DNA from: Varroa destructor
Lineage: Eukaryota; Arthropoda; Arachnida; Mesostigmata; Varroidae
Length of the DNA stretch: 64,000 nt
Assembly: GCF_002443255.2 (NCBI RefSeq)
Contig: NW_019211458.1
Location: 33,722,096 to 33,786,095, forward strand
Direction of reading: 5' to 3'
The position numbers and the translations under genes were made by a program. Numbering within the stretch: position 1 is the first letter of the stretch; each line of letters opens with the position of its first letter. The notes under the pieces were generated by a model that made no database searches, was not told the origin of the DNA, and was given only the letters and a program-made list of their open reading frames with translations. Positions 1-12,200 of the stretch are shown piece after piece.

Positions 1-2812
1 TATTCTATGGGGCACAGAACAGTTTGTTTAACTCTTGTAGCCATCAAATATTACCACTCGTTGTGACGCAATACCATCGGTTGTGCCAATAAAGTGCCAT
101 TTATACTTTGTAAAAATGCCTGCCACCTCCGTGACGTGGAAGTTTTTTTTTCGAGAAAAATCGAGTGAAAAAATACAGCTAAATAGGATATTCACTAAGC
201 TTTCCTACGGCTTACGTTTTACTAATTGTGTCAAGGCAGTAAGGTGTATTATGTGTACTGCTACAGGTTGAATACATTGCAAGTAAAACTTTCCTTCCTG
301 TATGTTTCTACACGGATAAAATTCAACGTTCCGGGGATTTCTCTTAGTTCGGTGATGCCGTACCATAAAATGAGCTCAGGAGATCTCAAAAGCCGCTTTC
401 CCCTTAACGGTGCGATGTATTGAAAAACGTAAAGAAAAAAAATTAGCGCTCGCTGTCGATCGGAAAGCGGATATCTAAAATTTAACAGAAAACTTCGGAA
501 GAATACTTTTTAAGCCACTCGTTTATTATCTTAAATGTAATGTTTAGGTCGCAGATTATAACTTGAAGCTCTACGTGTCTAGCTCGAAAGGCACGCAGAA
601 TTGCTGGCTTAAAGCTCGCAACACGCTGGGCACATGCGCAACTAGTATAAAATTAACACAGAAAAATTTTCTAAATTATGATTCTTAACTAAAGAAGTCA
701 GTGACAAGACCTTCTGACAAGCATTAGTTATTTTCTTTTTGGGGTAACACGTGTTATTGAGTCACTGACCGATCAGATTATCATATACTCGTACCCCGTG
801 GACTTCAAGACATGCTTCAAATTTACAGTGTTTGCGTTTTCATACCATGAATTAATAAAATGTCATTATAATATGGAAAATTATGCTAATGCGAACTGGG
901 CAGTGCTCACAAAATGCTCAATCTAATCAACGAGCTTACGTAAATCATCAAAATGCATTACCGGGAACTAGGCCCGATCACCCAATCTCTTTCATCGCCG
1001 CTAAAAGGAATAAACTGTGTTAGAATCTTGACCCCCGTATTCAAAAAGGTACATCAATAGCGTAGTGATTTTTCAACTTTGACATGCTTTATCACATAAA
1101 AACGGTAAAACGAAACGTACCATCGGCGTTGTTGCACAGTTAGTTAACGTTTAAGGTAACGTAATTCGAATACGTGGAAGGCTTAGTATTCGAGCAACTT
1201 ATAGGCAAAGGTGAAAGCTATTTTTTTTTTCTTACATACGTTGCTGATGAGGCTATCTTCACTTCTACAATGATGTACGGCATTCGTATTTAGGACCTTA
1301 AACGTCTTATCTAGAGCAGTTTTTTTAGATAATCATAGCTACCCATACCGTGGTGCATTTCCACAGAGTTCCATTTGAGTTCAATATATACTAGCTGCCT
1401 TCCCAGATTCCCCAATGCAAGTTCAGTACTCGAACGATGTCAAAATAAAGTGTGCATTACAGCTTTGGCACCGTCGCTGAAATCCTTATTCCTCCAGGTA
1501 GTGCAATGTATGCGGATACAAGTTACCCACTGAATTTTCTACCATAGATACGTTTTGTTATAGTTATATAACGTTATAGTTTTTTTTTGAATAGTCCTCA
1601 AATAGATCGTGATTAATTCTGGGTAAAGTTATTAAGATTCATATAATGTTTTACGCTGAAAACATCCTGTCTTTTCCGCTCAATCGTATCTACTACTATT
1701 AAAATCGCTATAGTTGCCTTTCAAACAAGTCGAGAAATAATTACGTCACGTATTGAAGATCGAGTGTCTTCGTTAGCCTTTGTCATTTAATCGATCTTCC
1801 TATGATGGTTAGGTTTGCTGTGTGTTCAGCTTTAACCTGTTATTAATGATTCTCCCAAGTAACCGGTCTAAACTAATATCTAAAGGTTAGGTCCTTTTAG
1901 TAAGAGTTGCCCCTCGTTTAGTCGTCATAGCCTGGATACCGCTCTAAATTGACGGAACTCAGCGAAAACAGTATGGTCGCGTGTTTTTTTTCACGAATCG
2001 TTTCCGGTGTGTGGCATGCGCGACAAGCAACATACTCCTTGACGTATCTCCGACTGACGAAATCCGTTCGTATGCAACAATGTGATATATGTAACAACGA
2101 TTAGAATTCAATTATAATATTGGTTCACTTCAGAGATACGATTTTTGTCCTTCCGTGATTTTGTATGTCGATGTATCGCTTTTATGATAGAAAGATTACA
2201 AGCACAGAATCAACAATAATTGGTTTCATGTATCTTTCGTTGAAGTTGTCGCTTCGATGATATGTTAGCAAGTTTCTGATAGTCTCAAGTAATTGAGGTA
2301 GTTATCTTCGGAGGACATGCTCGATTTGTTTATACCGGAAGCGGCCTTTGGTAGTTTCGATCGATTGATCCGCCCGTACCCGATACTGCCATCAAGGAGG
2401 ACTGAAGATGCTTCGGTATCCTCCTTAACGTGTACGAAATTTCTAAAAGGTTGGCGAAAAATACCTTTTTAGTTCCAATATAAAGCGTCTTCTACCGAAA
2501 TACATAAAAAAAAAGTTGTTTGGATTCGTAAAACCCGTAGAGTGCTCTACTATCCATAGGCCACTCTAACGTGTCTATACTTGTATCACTTATAGAGCTG
2601 AGCTCAATATAAATACGGAGTAATTTTGTTTATTTGAAGAATCAAAATTCGTTCCTTATCTTGATAATTTCCTATAGTAATAACTTACTATTATTTTATT
2701 TATTTATTATTATTTCTATTTTTATTATATTTATTTTTATTTTACCTGTCACACAATAGTGTCACCATTTGATGCATTATTATAAAATTCAATTTGTTTT
2801 TCAAAGTAGTTC

Positions 2813-2843
<31 letters not shown>

Positions 2844-3112
2844 CTACATTTATACATAATTATATATATAACTATATTTATACACAAAACTATTACTATA
2901 TATATATATAGCATATCGAATTAAATAATTTTTGAAGATAATTATGGTCGTTCTTTTTTTAATATTATTGGAATTGAAATTGGGTCGTATAGGAAAAATC
3001 CGTCAAGTATAAAGCATAATATATCTACGTATGTTTTCCTGCATGCTTCAATTAGCTGAACTGAATAATTGACATTTTGGATCACGTATGAATTTGTCCT
3101 CTCATCACTCAC
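1..3112. other. Non-coding AT-rich sequence
   Basis: No supportable gene. Short open frames on both strands look like chance. A small hairpin (AAGGAGGA 2394-2401 / TCCTCCTT 2419-2426) and the TA-rich tract near 2.7-2.9 kb are the only structure seen. If the 3.1-3.5 kb minus-strand exon is real, this is its downstream intron. Confidence 0.5.
2816..2843. repeat. (TA)n microsatellite
   Basis: About 14 dinucleotide units. An AT-only low-complexity stretch (ATT/TTTA-rich) precedes it from about 2690, and shorter TA runs follow to 2910. Confidence 0.95.
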
Positions 3113-3503
3113 CTGCGAGGATTTTCGTTTGTCTCTAGCGTCTATACCTGGGGTAGGACGCATGTTGTAGAAGTCCCTCAGATGTCTGACCTCAATTAGC
3201 GCCGACTCATGCTTCCTTTCCACTGACGCCTGCGGCAGCTTATCCGACACACCTTTGTCCCCTATACTTTCATCTTCTTTCTTCGAGGTCATAGAAATCA
3301 ATTTTTTTTTCTTTTTTCCTCATATTGTTGAAATCGGAAAAATTATCGACATTGACGGCGTGCCTCGTGCCCGGAGCGGCTGTCATGGAGTTCGCACCCA
3401 CTCCTGAAGGAACCGCCGTCGCCCTCGTTTCCATACTCCAAGCTTCCACACAGTCCGATAAAAGCAATAGCAGACGACGTTTTCCGTGTATAGTAGTTGC
3501 CAT
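3113..3503 (-). CDS. Candidate exon(s) of an unrecognised gene, broken by a frame shift at an A9 run
   Basis: On the minus strand a start codon at 3503 opens a frame (MATTIHGKRRLLLLLSDCVE...) running to an A-rich tract near 3302-3317. A second frame, offset by one base, continues from the tract to a textbook donor (CGCAG then GTGAGT, 3112-3107). The second frame reads like real protein, with charged and polar residues (DKLPQASVERKHESALIEVR, then MRPTPGIDARDKRKSSQ). Both parts are GC-richer than their surroundings. One base fewer in the run of nine A would join them into a single exon of about 129 codons. Alternatively AG at about 3322 is an acceptor and only 3113-3321 is exonic. The N-terminus is mildly signal-peptide-like and dibasic sites occur, but I could not assign a family. 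Confidence 0.35.
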
Positions 3504-4173
3504 ATTCTATATTCCTTGCTGTGGCTTGTACAACCTTTTCATTTGTCTTGCAGGTTCAATATTAAATATAGTCAACTTTACTCGCTAGACATCAAAGGTC
3601 GTTATCTAAATAACATTTATTTCCGACATACGTCTATACCGGAAGCAGGACATTTACGTTGGAATGTCAGCTATAAGGCGGGACCTTTTTATAAGTAACG
3701 ATACTCATATAGAGATATTAGTATTATCTTTGAGGTTACCCGTGTCTAATAGGTTGTTGAGCCGGATAGAAGTTTATAGTTTAAATAAGTACGCCAGCGT
3801 ATTTACATAAGTGCAGTACGTTCTTACACTTATTTTACTGATCTCAGTTTGTGATGCTTATTTGTGTAGTATTATTTTTCTCTAACAAAAATATTTTATT
3901 ATACTATCTTGTTCGCTATTCGTTACACACGATTTTTTATCGAGATTTTGCCGATTCGTTATCTGAAAAGGAGTTGGTAGCGGTTTTACTGTTTTACCAA
4001 TATCCTTAAGTTACAACTGATTGAAAATTTACCTAGTGCTAATGGTAAGTTGTTAAAAATGTCAACATCACGGTTTACAGATGCTCGGCGAGCGAAACCC
4101 TGTGTTTTGTGCTAGTAGATACCCTAGAATTTGAATGTATATTTAAGCGTACAGAGTATCAGATATAGATTTG

Positions 4174-4190
4174 AAAAAAAAAAAAAAAAA
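4174..4190. repeat. A17 homopolymer
   Basis: An uninterrupted run of A. No retroposed body is recognisable 5' of it. Confidence 0.95.
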
Positions 4191-4644
4191 TTGTCATCCA
4201 TATTGAATACTGGGTTTGAAATTACTAAACACCAATGAATTCCAACGTTCTAATAAAACCGATGCTGATCTATACAAGTCGCTTATATTATACCGGAACT
4301 CCGGATGCTGTCACTTACCTTATTCTTTTTTTCTTCTTTTAAAAAGAACTAACTTCCAACCTCTTTTAAGGTAAAGCCAAGTTTCTTTTTTTCCTTATCT
4401 ACGTAAAGTCGAGGTCATTAACGTAGTTAACGATTGATCTCAATTCCAATTGTTTATGTTGAGACCGTGACGCTTTGTCCCATTACTTCATCGCATCGAC
4501 TTTATTGACTACTATTTTATATCATTACCACCTCTGTCCTTCGTCAGGTAGGAGACAAAATTGTACAAAGAACACTCCCATGTATGACAAGGGCATTGAG
4601 TCCCCGAGCTCTGACGGATTTCTCTCTATCTCACGCTCTATGTA

Positions 4645-4744
4645 NNNNNNNNNNNNNNNNNNNNNNNNNNNNNNNNNNNNNNNNNNNNNNNNNNNNNNNN
4701 NNNNNNNNNNNNNNNNNNNNNNNNNNNNNNNNNNNNNNNNNNNN
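4645..4744. other. Assembly gap (100 N)
   Basis: Exactly 100 N, typical of a scaffold gap of unknown true size. The flanks are CTCT/ATAT simple sequence, which probably caused the break. Confidence 1.
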
Positions 4745-5269
4745 ATATATCTAAGCTGGAACACATAAAACAAACACAATTCCTTTGACAGCTCGAAAGG
4801 CAAAGTCTAGCTATGAAATTTAAGTTACTACTACTTGTAATAAGGTAACTTGTTTCAGCCTTGATTCACTTCAAGCACAGTCAATTAAATTGCACGTTCT
4901 ACCGGAGCCTTTACTGGAACTTCTTTGGCTATCGTGCTCGTTATCATCTCACCCAATCCGTAGCCCTATTCAATTCCACTATGAACGAGTACTTAACGCA
5001 AGTTTCTGATCAGCATATTCATTGAGCTTTTCTATATAGTCAAGTTATGACCAACATTACTAGTTATGCCGGTAGAAGACGGCAGATATTTGGAATCGCA
5101 CTTCGTTTGAAACAGGTACATTAAATCGTTCACGAGTTGCACGTTTCAATACAGCTTGCTGTACTCTTTTCCTAATTCCTAACTATGTGCTTTATTATAC
5201 ATTTCTATTCGCGTCGTCCATTACAATGTAGCGCCTAAACATATTGAACCCCATACGCAAGTGCTTAAC

Positions 5270-5291
5270 ATCAGGTTCGCATCAGGTTCGC
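5270..5291. repeat. 11-bp tandem duplication
   Basis: ATCAGGTTCGC occurs twice in direct succession, a recent small duplication or slippage. Confidence 0.85.
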
Positions 5292-8200
5292 ACCCAGGGG
5301 TTTGACTTAACTCACCTTAAGCAGCAGAACTTCTAAGAATAATAAGTATAATTGAACCTTGTTATGTCTGATAAGTACAACCTTTTGATAACACGAAAGA
5401 AGAATGGGCCGACGAAGCTTAGTTAATGATACAGAGCTGCTCCGTGCGCAGCTTTCCGTAGCGACTATTTGTACCATTGTATAGGGTAGGGACGATTTGC
5501 AATAATGTGATGTGGTCACGTGATCCGTGTGAGAAACAAGATGGTTACTGACATGTGCAGCTTATGGCAGCAGTAATGATACCGCAGCTAGCAATAGAAG
5601 TCCTAAACATCTGAACATAGATAGCCGGATGCACGGTATCATTACAGACCGAGTGCGGATACCTGTGTATGACTTCATCTTTCTATTATATTTGGAATGA
5701 TCGAAGTAATTGAGGATATCGTAAGAAGTATAATTCGAAGTTTCCAGTTCCATTTCATCAACATAGCACGTATCATGAGTGTGGCGGCTTCACTAATTAT
5801 TTATGATTATAGTTTAACGTGTGCCGTAAACTTCAATCTATTCAGATTATAACTTTGAAGTTGTGTAACTTGGATAGTTTTTAGACACACATAAAATTGC
5901 TTTATCTATTTTGATCTTATACACTCTGTATATCCGTTACCGTATTGATTTTAACATTCTATTTTATATACAGTACCCCATATCCCGTATTCTGTATACA
6001 ACTGTCATTGAAAATACTAGTTTATAGATCATACTAGTGGAGGGGTTTTTTGCGAACCTACGTATCTACTATGTATATTTACGTTATTTATTATTATCAC
6101 GACGTTGCAGTTGTACCTGTTTATGGATTTATCATGCAGCATGCATTGAAGACGAATGGAATCGGCATGTAAGGTCACGTTATGCATGACGTCTGTCTGA
6201 GATATTCGAACGTTTCAAGAGCTAACACATTTTTCTCAGAAGTGTTTGATGAGGCTAGCGAATAACATCATTCTCGGGAACAGGCGTCATGAGAGACTTC
6301 AGGAAGTTTTGCTTAAAACTAACAGAGAATACCTAATCCGAGTGCCTCAAACGATCGGACACTTTATAATGGACAGTAGGAACATTCCTAGATATAGGTT
6401 TGTTTTAGAATAATCACGCGTATTTAGAAGAGGCTCAAACGTCATGCCCTCGACTGTTCTCGAAAGTTGGTTGTGACAAAGCAAGGACGAGAGGCCTCTT
6501 GATTTGACGCTGAGGACCCTTCAGTTATAAAAGTGAATGGTGAATGGAAAAAGAAATTGGCTAAACTTATCTCCTTCTTGTGTTTAAACAATTTTATAGA
6601 AGCTTTTCAGATTACGTTAATATTTGAAGAGACACTCTCTCACAACACCAGCTAACACTGCGGATAGACACGATACTTGTTTATCACAAACCATGCATAC
6701 ATTTAATTAAAATTAAATGGTCGATAAGATACACGCTTATAATAGTAATATAACTTACGAATATCAAGCTATATACTTTTTAACGTACTCTGCCTTGTAC
6801 ACACGTCATAATCGATACCGCTAATTGACTTAATTTTTTTAGAAGCTGATAGAAGTATCGTGTATTGGTCCTCTAATATGCTTTTGATACGGACAAGCAA
6901 TTGGTTTTCCTGCCAGCGCAGGTCGGTCATGATTTCGTTGTAGTAATTCTCTATCCAGATGGAAAGGTAGCGATCACGTAAATTGCTCCATTTAGCGTCG
7001 AATATATTTGTACCCGAATATATTTCGGTTATGGCTATTTAAATAGTTTAGTAAAATAACTCAAGTGAGGGCCATTAGAAAACTTTGCACTTATTTGAGC
7101 CTTGTTTACCGCCTCTCAGAGTCAATCTAGCTCGTCCCGCTAGAAGAAACGCTTTTCGTTTTTACAGCGGACCATCCATGTCGAAACTGCTATTAGTGAA
7201 TCATAAATGTCGTTATCATTCCTGTAAAAGTAGAGGGACTTCGTGAAATCATCAACTATACGTTTCCGTGAACTCGCTTCTAGTCCAAAGGCAACTGTGT
7301 TCTTTGGCCTTTAAGTGGCTTTGGAACTGCTGCATCGGTCTGACACTTAAATAACATAGAGGTTAGCTTTGCCATGAATGATTCGATCATCTGGCCTTTC
7401 CTGTGTCAGCAGGCTCGTGCCACTGGCTACAATCAATGCTGAACTGCTTGGCTCACTTTGTCTTCATGGTGAACGTCACTTTTATAGCAATACAAATATA
7501 GGCGCTCATCTGTAGCTGTTTAAAAGTCGAATGTCTACAACAGGGCAACTGTGTTTATCTATACGTCTGAGCTCCGTCTGATACGAAAGAAGGCACAGTT
7601 CAAATCATGCGTCACGTTATCTGGAGCACCTCAGAACGCATCTAGTAGAGCATCATTTACATTCGATATTAATTACGCATTAAGGAAAAGCAAATTGCAG
7701 TAGATTACAAGCATCTAGTCAGATTCCTATCTATCCTTATCTACAGTTCTTATCTCTGTCCGATAAATCACTGTAAAGCGTGCATGATCTGAGCAATCTG
7801 CGCTACTAACCGGTCGAGGAAATCGTGGCAACTACTTAAGCAATGAATGGCGTAGTGCAAATCGTAGAAACGATCACCATACGTATTACTGTGTGAATCG
7901 AAGCCGTGAGGGTGTGAGAGGAACTGAGGATTGCTTGCCAATGAGGTATTTTCGATCCACGGAATACGTCTGAAACGAACAACCAACCTTGGAGGATAAT
8001 TCATAGAGCAATTGTTCGAAACGTTAAAGTAACTCTTTTCGCCTCTGGCCGAGAATAATTACACGTCAAATTAAAAAGGAGCCAGTAGATTTCGAAGTAC
8101 TTATGGCCAAGAAGGTAAGGCTTCAGGAATCAACATTTGCTAGGAAGTTACTGCTTAATTATTTTTCCAATGTATTGCTCCGTATCGCTTTCTAGTGAGC

Positions 8201-8958
8201 TTTTTGATAGTTGTAACTGTCGTATCAGTGGCTAAACATCATATCACAAAGTATGGGGAATATTTCGAACGTGTGCGTAGTTATGAAGTTCCACGACGCT
8301 GTGCTAACGAAGACACGACCGTTCTACGAGAGCTTCGGAAACCGATTTGGCCGCTTGACCTTCTTCAAGCATATGAATAAGTTGTGATACTTGTGGAATA
8401 CTTGCTAATAAGTTATGTAAGTTAATGAGCAAGAAAACAACAGAACATTTTTATCGAAGTCTGAAAATAGTACCGCATTGAGAAAATACTAGAAAACAAA
8501 AGCTATAATCCAATCAAGGAAAAAGACTTAATTTATAGGTATCATACGAATAATTAGGTAAACAAATGATGTAGGTAATCAAATTCAAGCGAACCTCATC
8601 CCAAAACAATACTTCTAAATAAATAATACGTGATGATGTAGTTTGATAGAAAAAAAATGACGTCGTTTTTTAAACTTAAGAATGTCCAATTGTTTTGCTC
8701 ATTGCCATTCGACGATCGTCAACTCTATGTTCAGAGAAATATGGTGGTTATCAAGTGTACTCGACCTTTGCTGTACAGACATTCGTATCAGAGCTGGGTT
8801 TCAGTTCGGACTTATTTACTTAAGCTTCAATACTGGGTACTTCGCCAACTAACTGTTCCTGCCAGCATGCGGAGGTAGTAGTTTTCAGATCTTATCCTAA
8901 TATTTGAAGATTCGTAAGACACTTAAAAAATACTAGTGCTATATATGAGACATACTCT

Positions 8959-9086
8959 ATGCCGGGTATGGCAAAGGCAGCGACGGTAACCGTGTATCAG
9001 CAAATGTTCGAGCAAGGGCTTGAGATTAATATTGATGCATTTGCCAAAGGCATTTATACGTTGTGGCCTAACAGCCCTTGCAACAG
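8959..9086 (+). CDS. Short coding-like segment ending in a donor-like site, unknown
   Basis: An open frame from ATG at 8959 encodes MPGMAKAATVTVYQQMFEQG followed by LEINIDAFAKGIYTLWPNSP and CNR. It meets a donor-like site (AACAG then GTAATT) at 9087, the same hexamer used by the Syt4 start exon. The frame is open upstream to about 8910. Residue composition looks protein-like, unlike surrounding translations, but I recognise no family and see no partner exon. It could be an exon, a relic or chance. Confidence 0.25.
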
Positions 9087-9196
9087 GTAATTTATTGTTG
9101 GCTTAATTAATTAATGTTTTAATTAATTTAATGTTAATGTTTTAGTCTTTATAGGCCGTTGAAGTGGGACTGTGTAGGTCAGAGGATATATCCCCT

Positions 9197-9227
9197 AGAA
9201 CTGACTTTGTGCGAAAAAGTCAGTTCT
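9197..9227. repeat. Perfect 12-bp inverted repeat (hairpin), 7-base loop
   Basis: Arms AGAACTGACTTT (9197-9208) and AAAGTCAGTTCT (9216-9227) are exact reverse complements around the loop GTGCGAA. A (TTC)n run follows at once. There is no T-run of terminator type, and the window is eukaryotic, so this is not called a terminator. Confidence 0.7.
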
Positions 9228-9245
9228 TCCTTCTTCTTCTTCTTC
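9224..9245. repeat. (TTC)n pyrimidine microsatellite
   Basis: TTC units with one C insertion, immediately after the 9197-9227 hairpin and overlapping its last bases. Confidence 0.9.
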
Positions 9246-12200
9246 AGACAAAGAAATGTGATTTTGGCTAAGTTAATTGGCTCAAAGGCGACAAATTGCC
9301 AGGCATAAAGCTTTGCTTAGCGGTGTGAACTTGATTTTAAATCATCTGAATACTGCTACATACAGATTCAGTATTTGTTCGAAAAATTGAAAGGAAATTG
9401 TAACGATGTACGCATTGTCCTCCAAAGTCAATCAAATAGTGATACAACTAAAACCTGTCGAACTATCCATACATCAATATAAAACTTATTCACAGTTCGG
9501 CACGATTTGTAGTCACAAACTACGCCTTCTCGGAGAATCAATATAATAATGACGCTGACAGCACTAATGGGCTCAGGAAGATGCCCACACAATGCGTTCA
9601 AAGGTTAGATAGGGAAAGGCCTGCGTTTCAACCGGAAAATTATCATCACACAACTTCCATTATGTGCACTTTAAGAATCCCAAACAATTCGTTTATGCAC
9701 TGACTTGATTTACTCCATCAAAGAAAACTAGCTAAAAAAACAATAAAATGTTTTACGAAGACAATCGTGTTTACAGCTCATCTATTATTAGGCCGCTTTT
9801 GTCAATGTGACAGTGCAGTCATTGATAAACGCAGTAGTAACGAAGGATCAAATCCGGGCGTAGACATATTTTGCTTTGTGCTGGAAGCTAGCTGTTTAAA
9901 GCATTGCTGAAACATTTAAAATTAAGCTGCCCTTAATAGAAGAGCACTGGATCCGTTCTTATGAATGCTTTTTCTTTAGCTAAATTCGACACGAGTGCTT
10001 GGCATACTTTTGAAATAAAAAAAAAAAATAATTTAGTCCAGTTATATTGATCACTTTTGTTGGTTTTCGTTTGATCCTTATCTAGAGTTATAATCAAACA
10101 AAAATTAAATGCACCACAAGCGTGTATATTGCCATGATTCTACCTAAGTATTCTCTTCTAGGTAAATTCAAAGTAGAGCGGGAATCGCCCATTTCTCGCA
10201 TAGGTTCACCTAATCTCGCGCATAAATAAACGACAAAGATGTGTTGAATCCGCAGAGTTGTCTAACAATGTAGGCTTGGAGTTGGTTTAGATGATGCATT
10301 TCAAAAGCCGGTAAAATAGCCCGTTTAAGACAGATCGACTCTCACTGTCGTTAGTGGCACCTTGAAGAACTGAGTTCGTGGACTTCAATTCTTGTCGGAC
10401 AGCTCTCGATTTATCAAAATGATATTTGATTTAATAGATGTCTATGCATAAAGTAACACGTACGGCGACGACAAGCAGTAATCTATTGTTCTCGATTGGT
10501 GACCCCTCAAACTCTTAATAACTTCATCTTGCCGATACATCTAGTTGATTAAAGGTTCCTGGCGTTTGCTCGAGATTCGAGAATTGCAACTAGTCGATAG
10601 AATGATCTACATTATTATCTATGCTTGAGATTCTAATAGATGATGCTTTTATTAGGCTTATTGTTTAACAGTTCTCTCGAATGCGGCACAGTCACTCCTC
10701 GAAGATCATGCAAAGATGGTCACAATAGGGCACAACGCCAAAAACCAAGCACCAAACTTACCTCTCTCCGTATGTTAAGACGCCTACTACTTAACTGTAA
10801 AGTCAAGAGAACCTAGTCGATCGCTAAAACGGAAAGTCGACCGTTACATTTATTAATTTCTTTGTGCAAGACCTGTAGTGACAAGTAACTCCGGCGGCAG
10901 GCAATACAGGCTCCTGTATATGCTTGCATACCGCACTCCATGATAATTCATCAAGTGCCAGCTATCCATTACTCCGACGGCAGATCTTGATTTAACTTAT
11001 TTTATGTCGGGCTCGTATATAACAGTGAGACGTACCTTAAAGTTCATTGCAAGAACGTCCAACTGCAACTTCAGCTTTAGAAATCGGTATGTTGCTACCA
11101 TCCGTCCAGATGCTCACACAGGTAGTACTATCTCTACGACAGCAAAGAAGTGCGGTGCGTTGTCTCAGCGATAAACTGAAATGACTATTGTGCTATAGTT
11201 ACGGTGGCTTCATTGAAGCCCCTGTAGATTTACATAGGTGCTCGCAAAAACAGAAGCTGTCATCGGACCCAGTCTCTAGATTTGAATTCTTTAAAATTCA
11301 GTCTGTAATTTTTATAGGCCAAAAAAAGATGCCTTGTCACTGGAACTGAATCTCACTTGGATTTGCGTGCTCGAAGCTTTAATATGACCTATTAAAAATA
11401 CTGTGTACCGAAAAAGACCAACTCCACGGTGGTTATAATCAATATGCTGCAGTTTCGAATGGGTGACAGATGAATGCCTCATTCGCTGTGGATCAGATTC
11501 AAACACGTGCAGATGCCCTCCCTTCGGCCCCTGGTGCAAAAGAGTAGCGCTAGCTTTCTGACCTCGTGCTATAGTTTGAAAGCAATTCGCCCCCTAGCTA
11601 TTTGATCTGTATTTCATGTACACACTTGGGCAGCGTCGATGGTCTTCATAATTTCTTCAAGTATGTTTTTGAAGGTTTTTTCATGGTGGCCTTAATTCAA
11701 CTACCATATTGTGGCGTCTATACTAGATAAACCAATAGATACAAATATGTTTCAACCGCGTAGGGCTGCACTGATTGTGGCCTTGTTACCATTATTCGTG
11801 CTTGTGTTTTTGCTGCCTCTGGTTTTTGGAAACAAGCTCGTTTTTCAGGACTGCTCTTGGTGTTCTCATTGTATGATGCCCTTGATTTCAAATAGGTCCA
11901 GCGAGGTAAGAGCTTTTGCCGTCTATGCTTTGAACCTGAGGACCATATTGCTGTATGAGTCTCATTTAAGAGAACGATATGCTTCGATCTGTGGCTGACT
12001 ACTGGAATACAAGTACTTATGAAATGAAATACTTAAGGTCGAAAATAGTTGTATATTTGTAACAAACATTTCATTGGCTACCTTGGAAACCGTATTGCTT
12101 GATACAGCTTCGTTAGAAGGCCGGTCAACACGAATAAAGGCATTTGTAAAAAGTCATAATATTCAGCTAGAGCTCTTCAAAATTTTTTGTTCATCTTTGT

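Larger units (their letters stand above)
3504..8950. other. Non-coding sequence with one gap
   Basis: I see no recognisable gene, RNA or element apart from the A17 run, the gap and the 11-bp duplication. Open frames are short and of unremarkable composition. Confidence 0.5.

Noticed and set aside
11747..11998. Open frame with a strongly hydrophobic stretch and an internal GTAAGA donor-like site at 11906
   Set aside because: The hydrophobicity comes from a T-rich tract and there is no motif, partner exon or clear composition shift.
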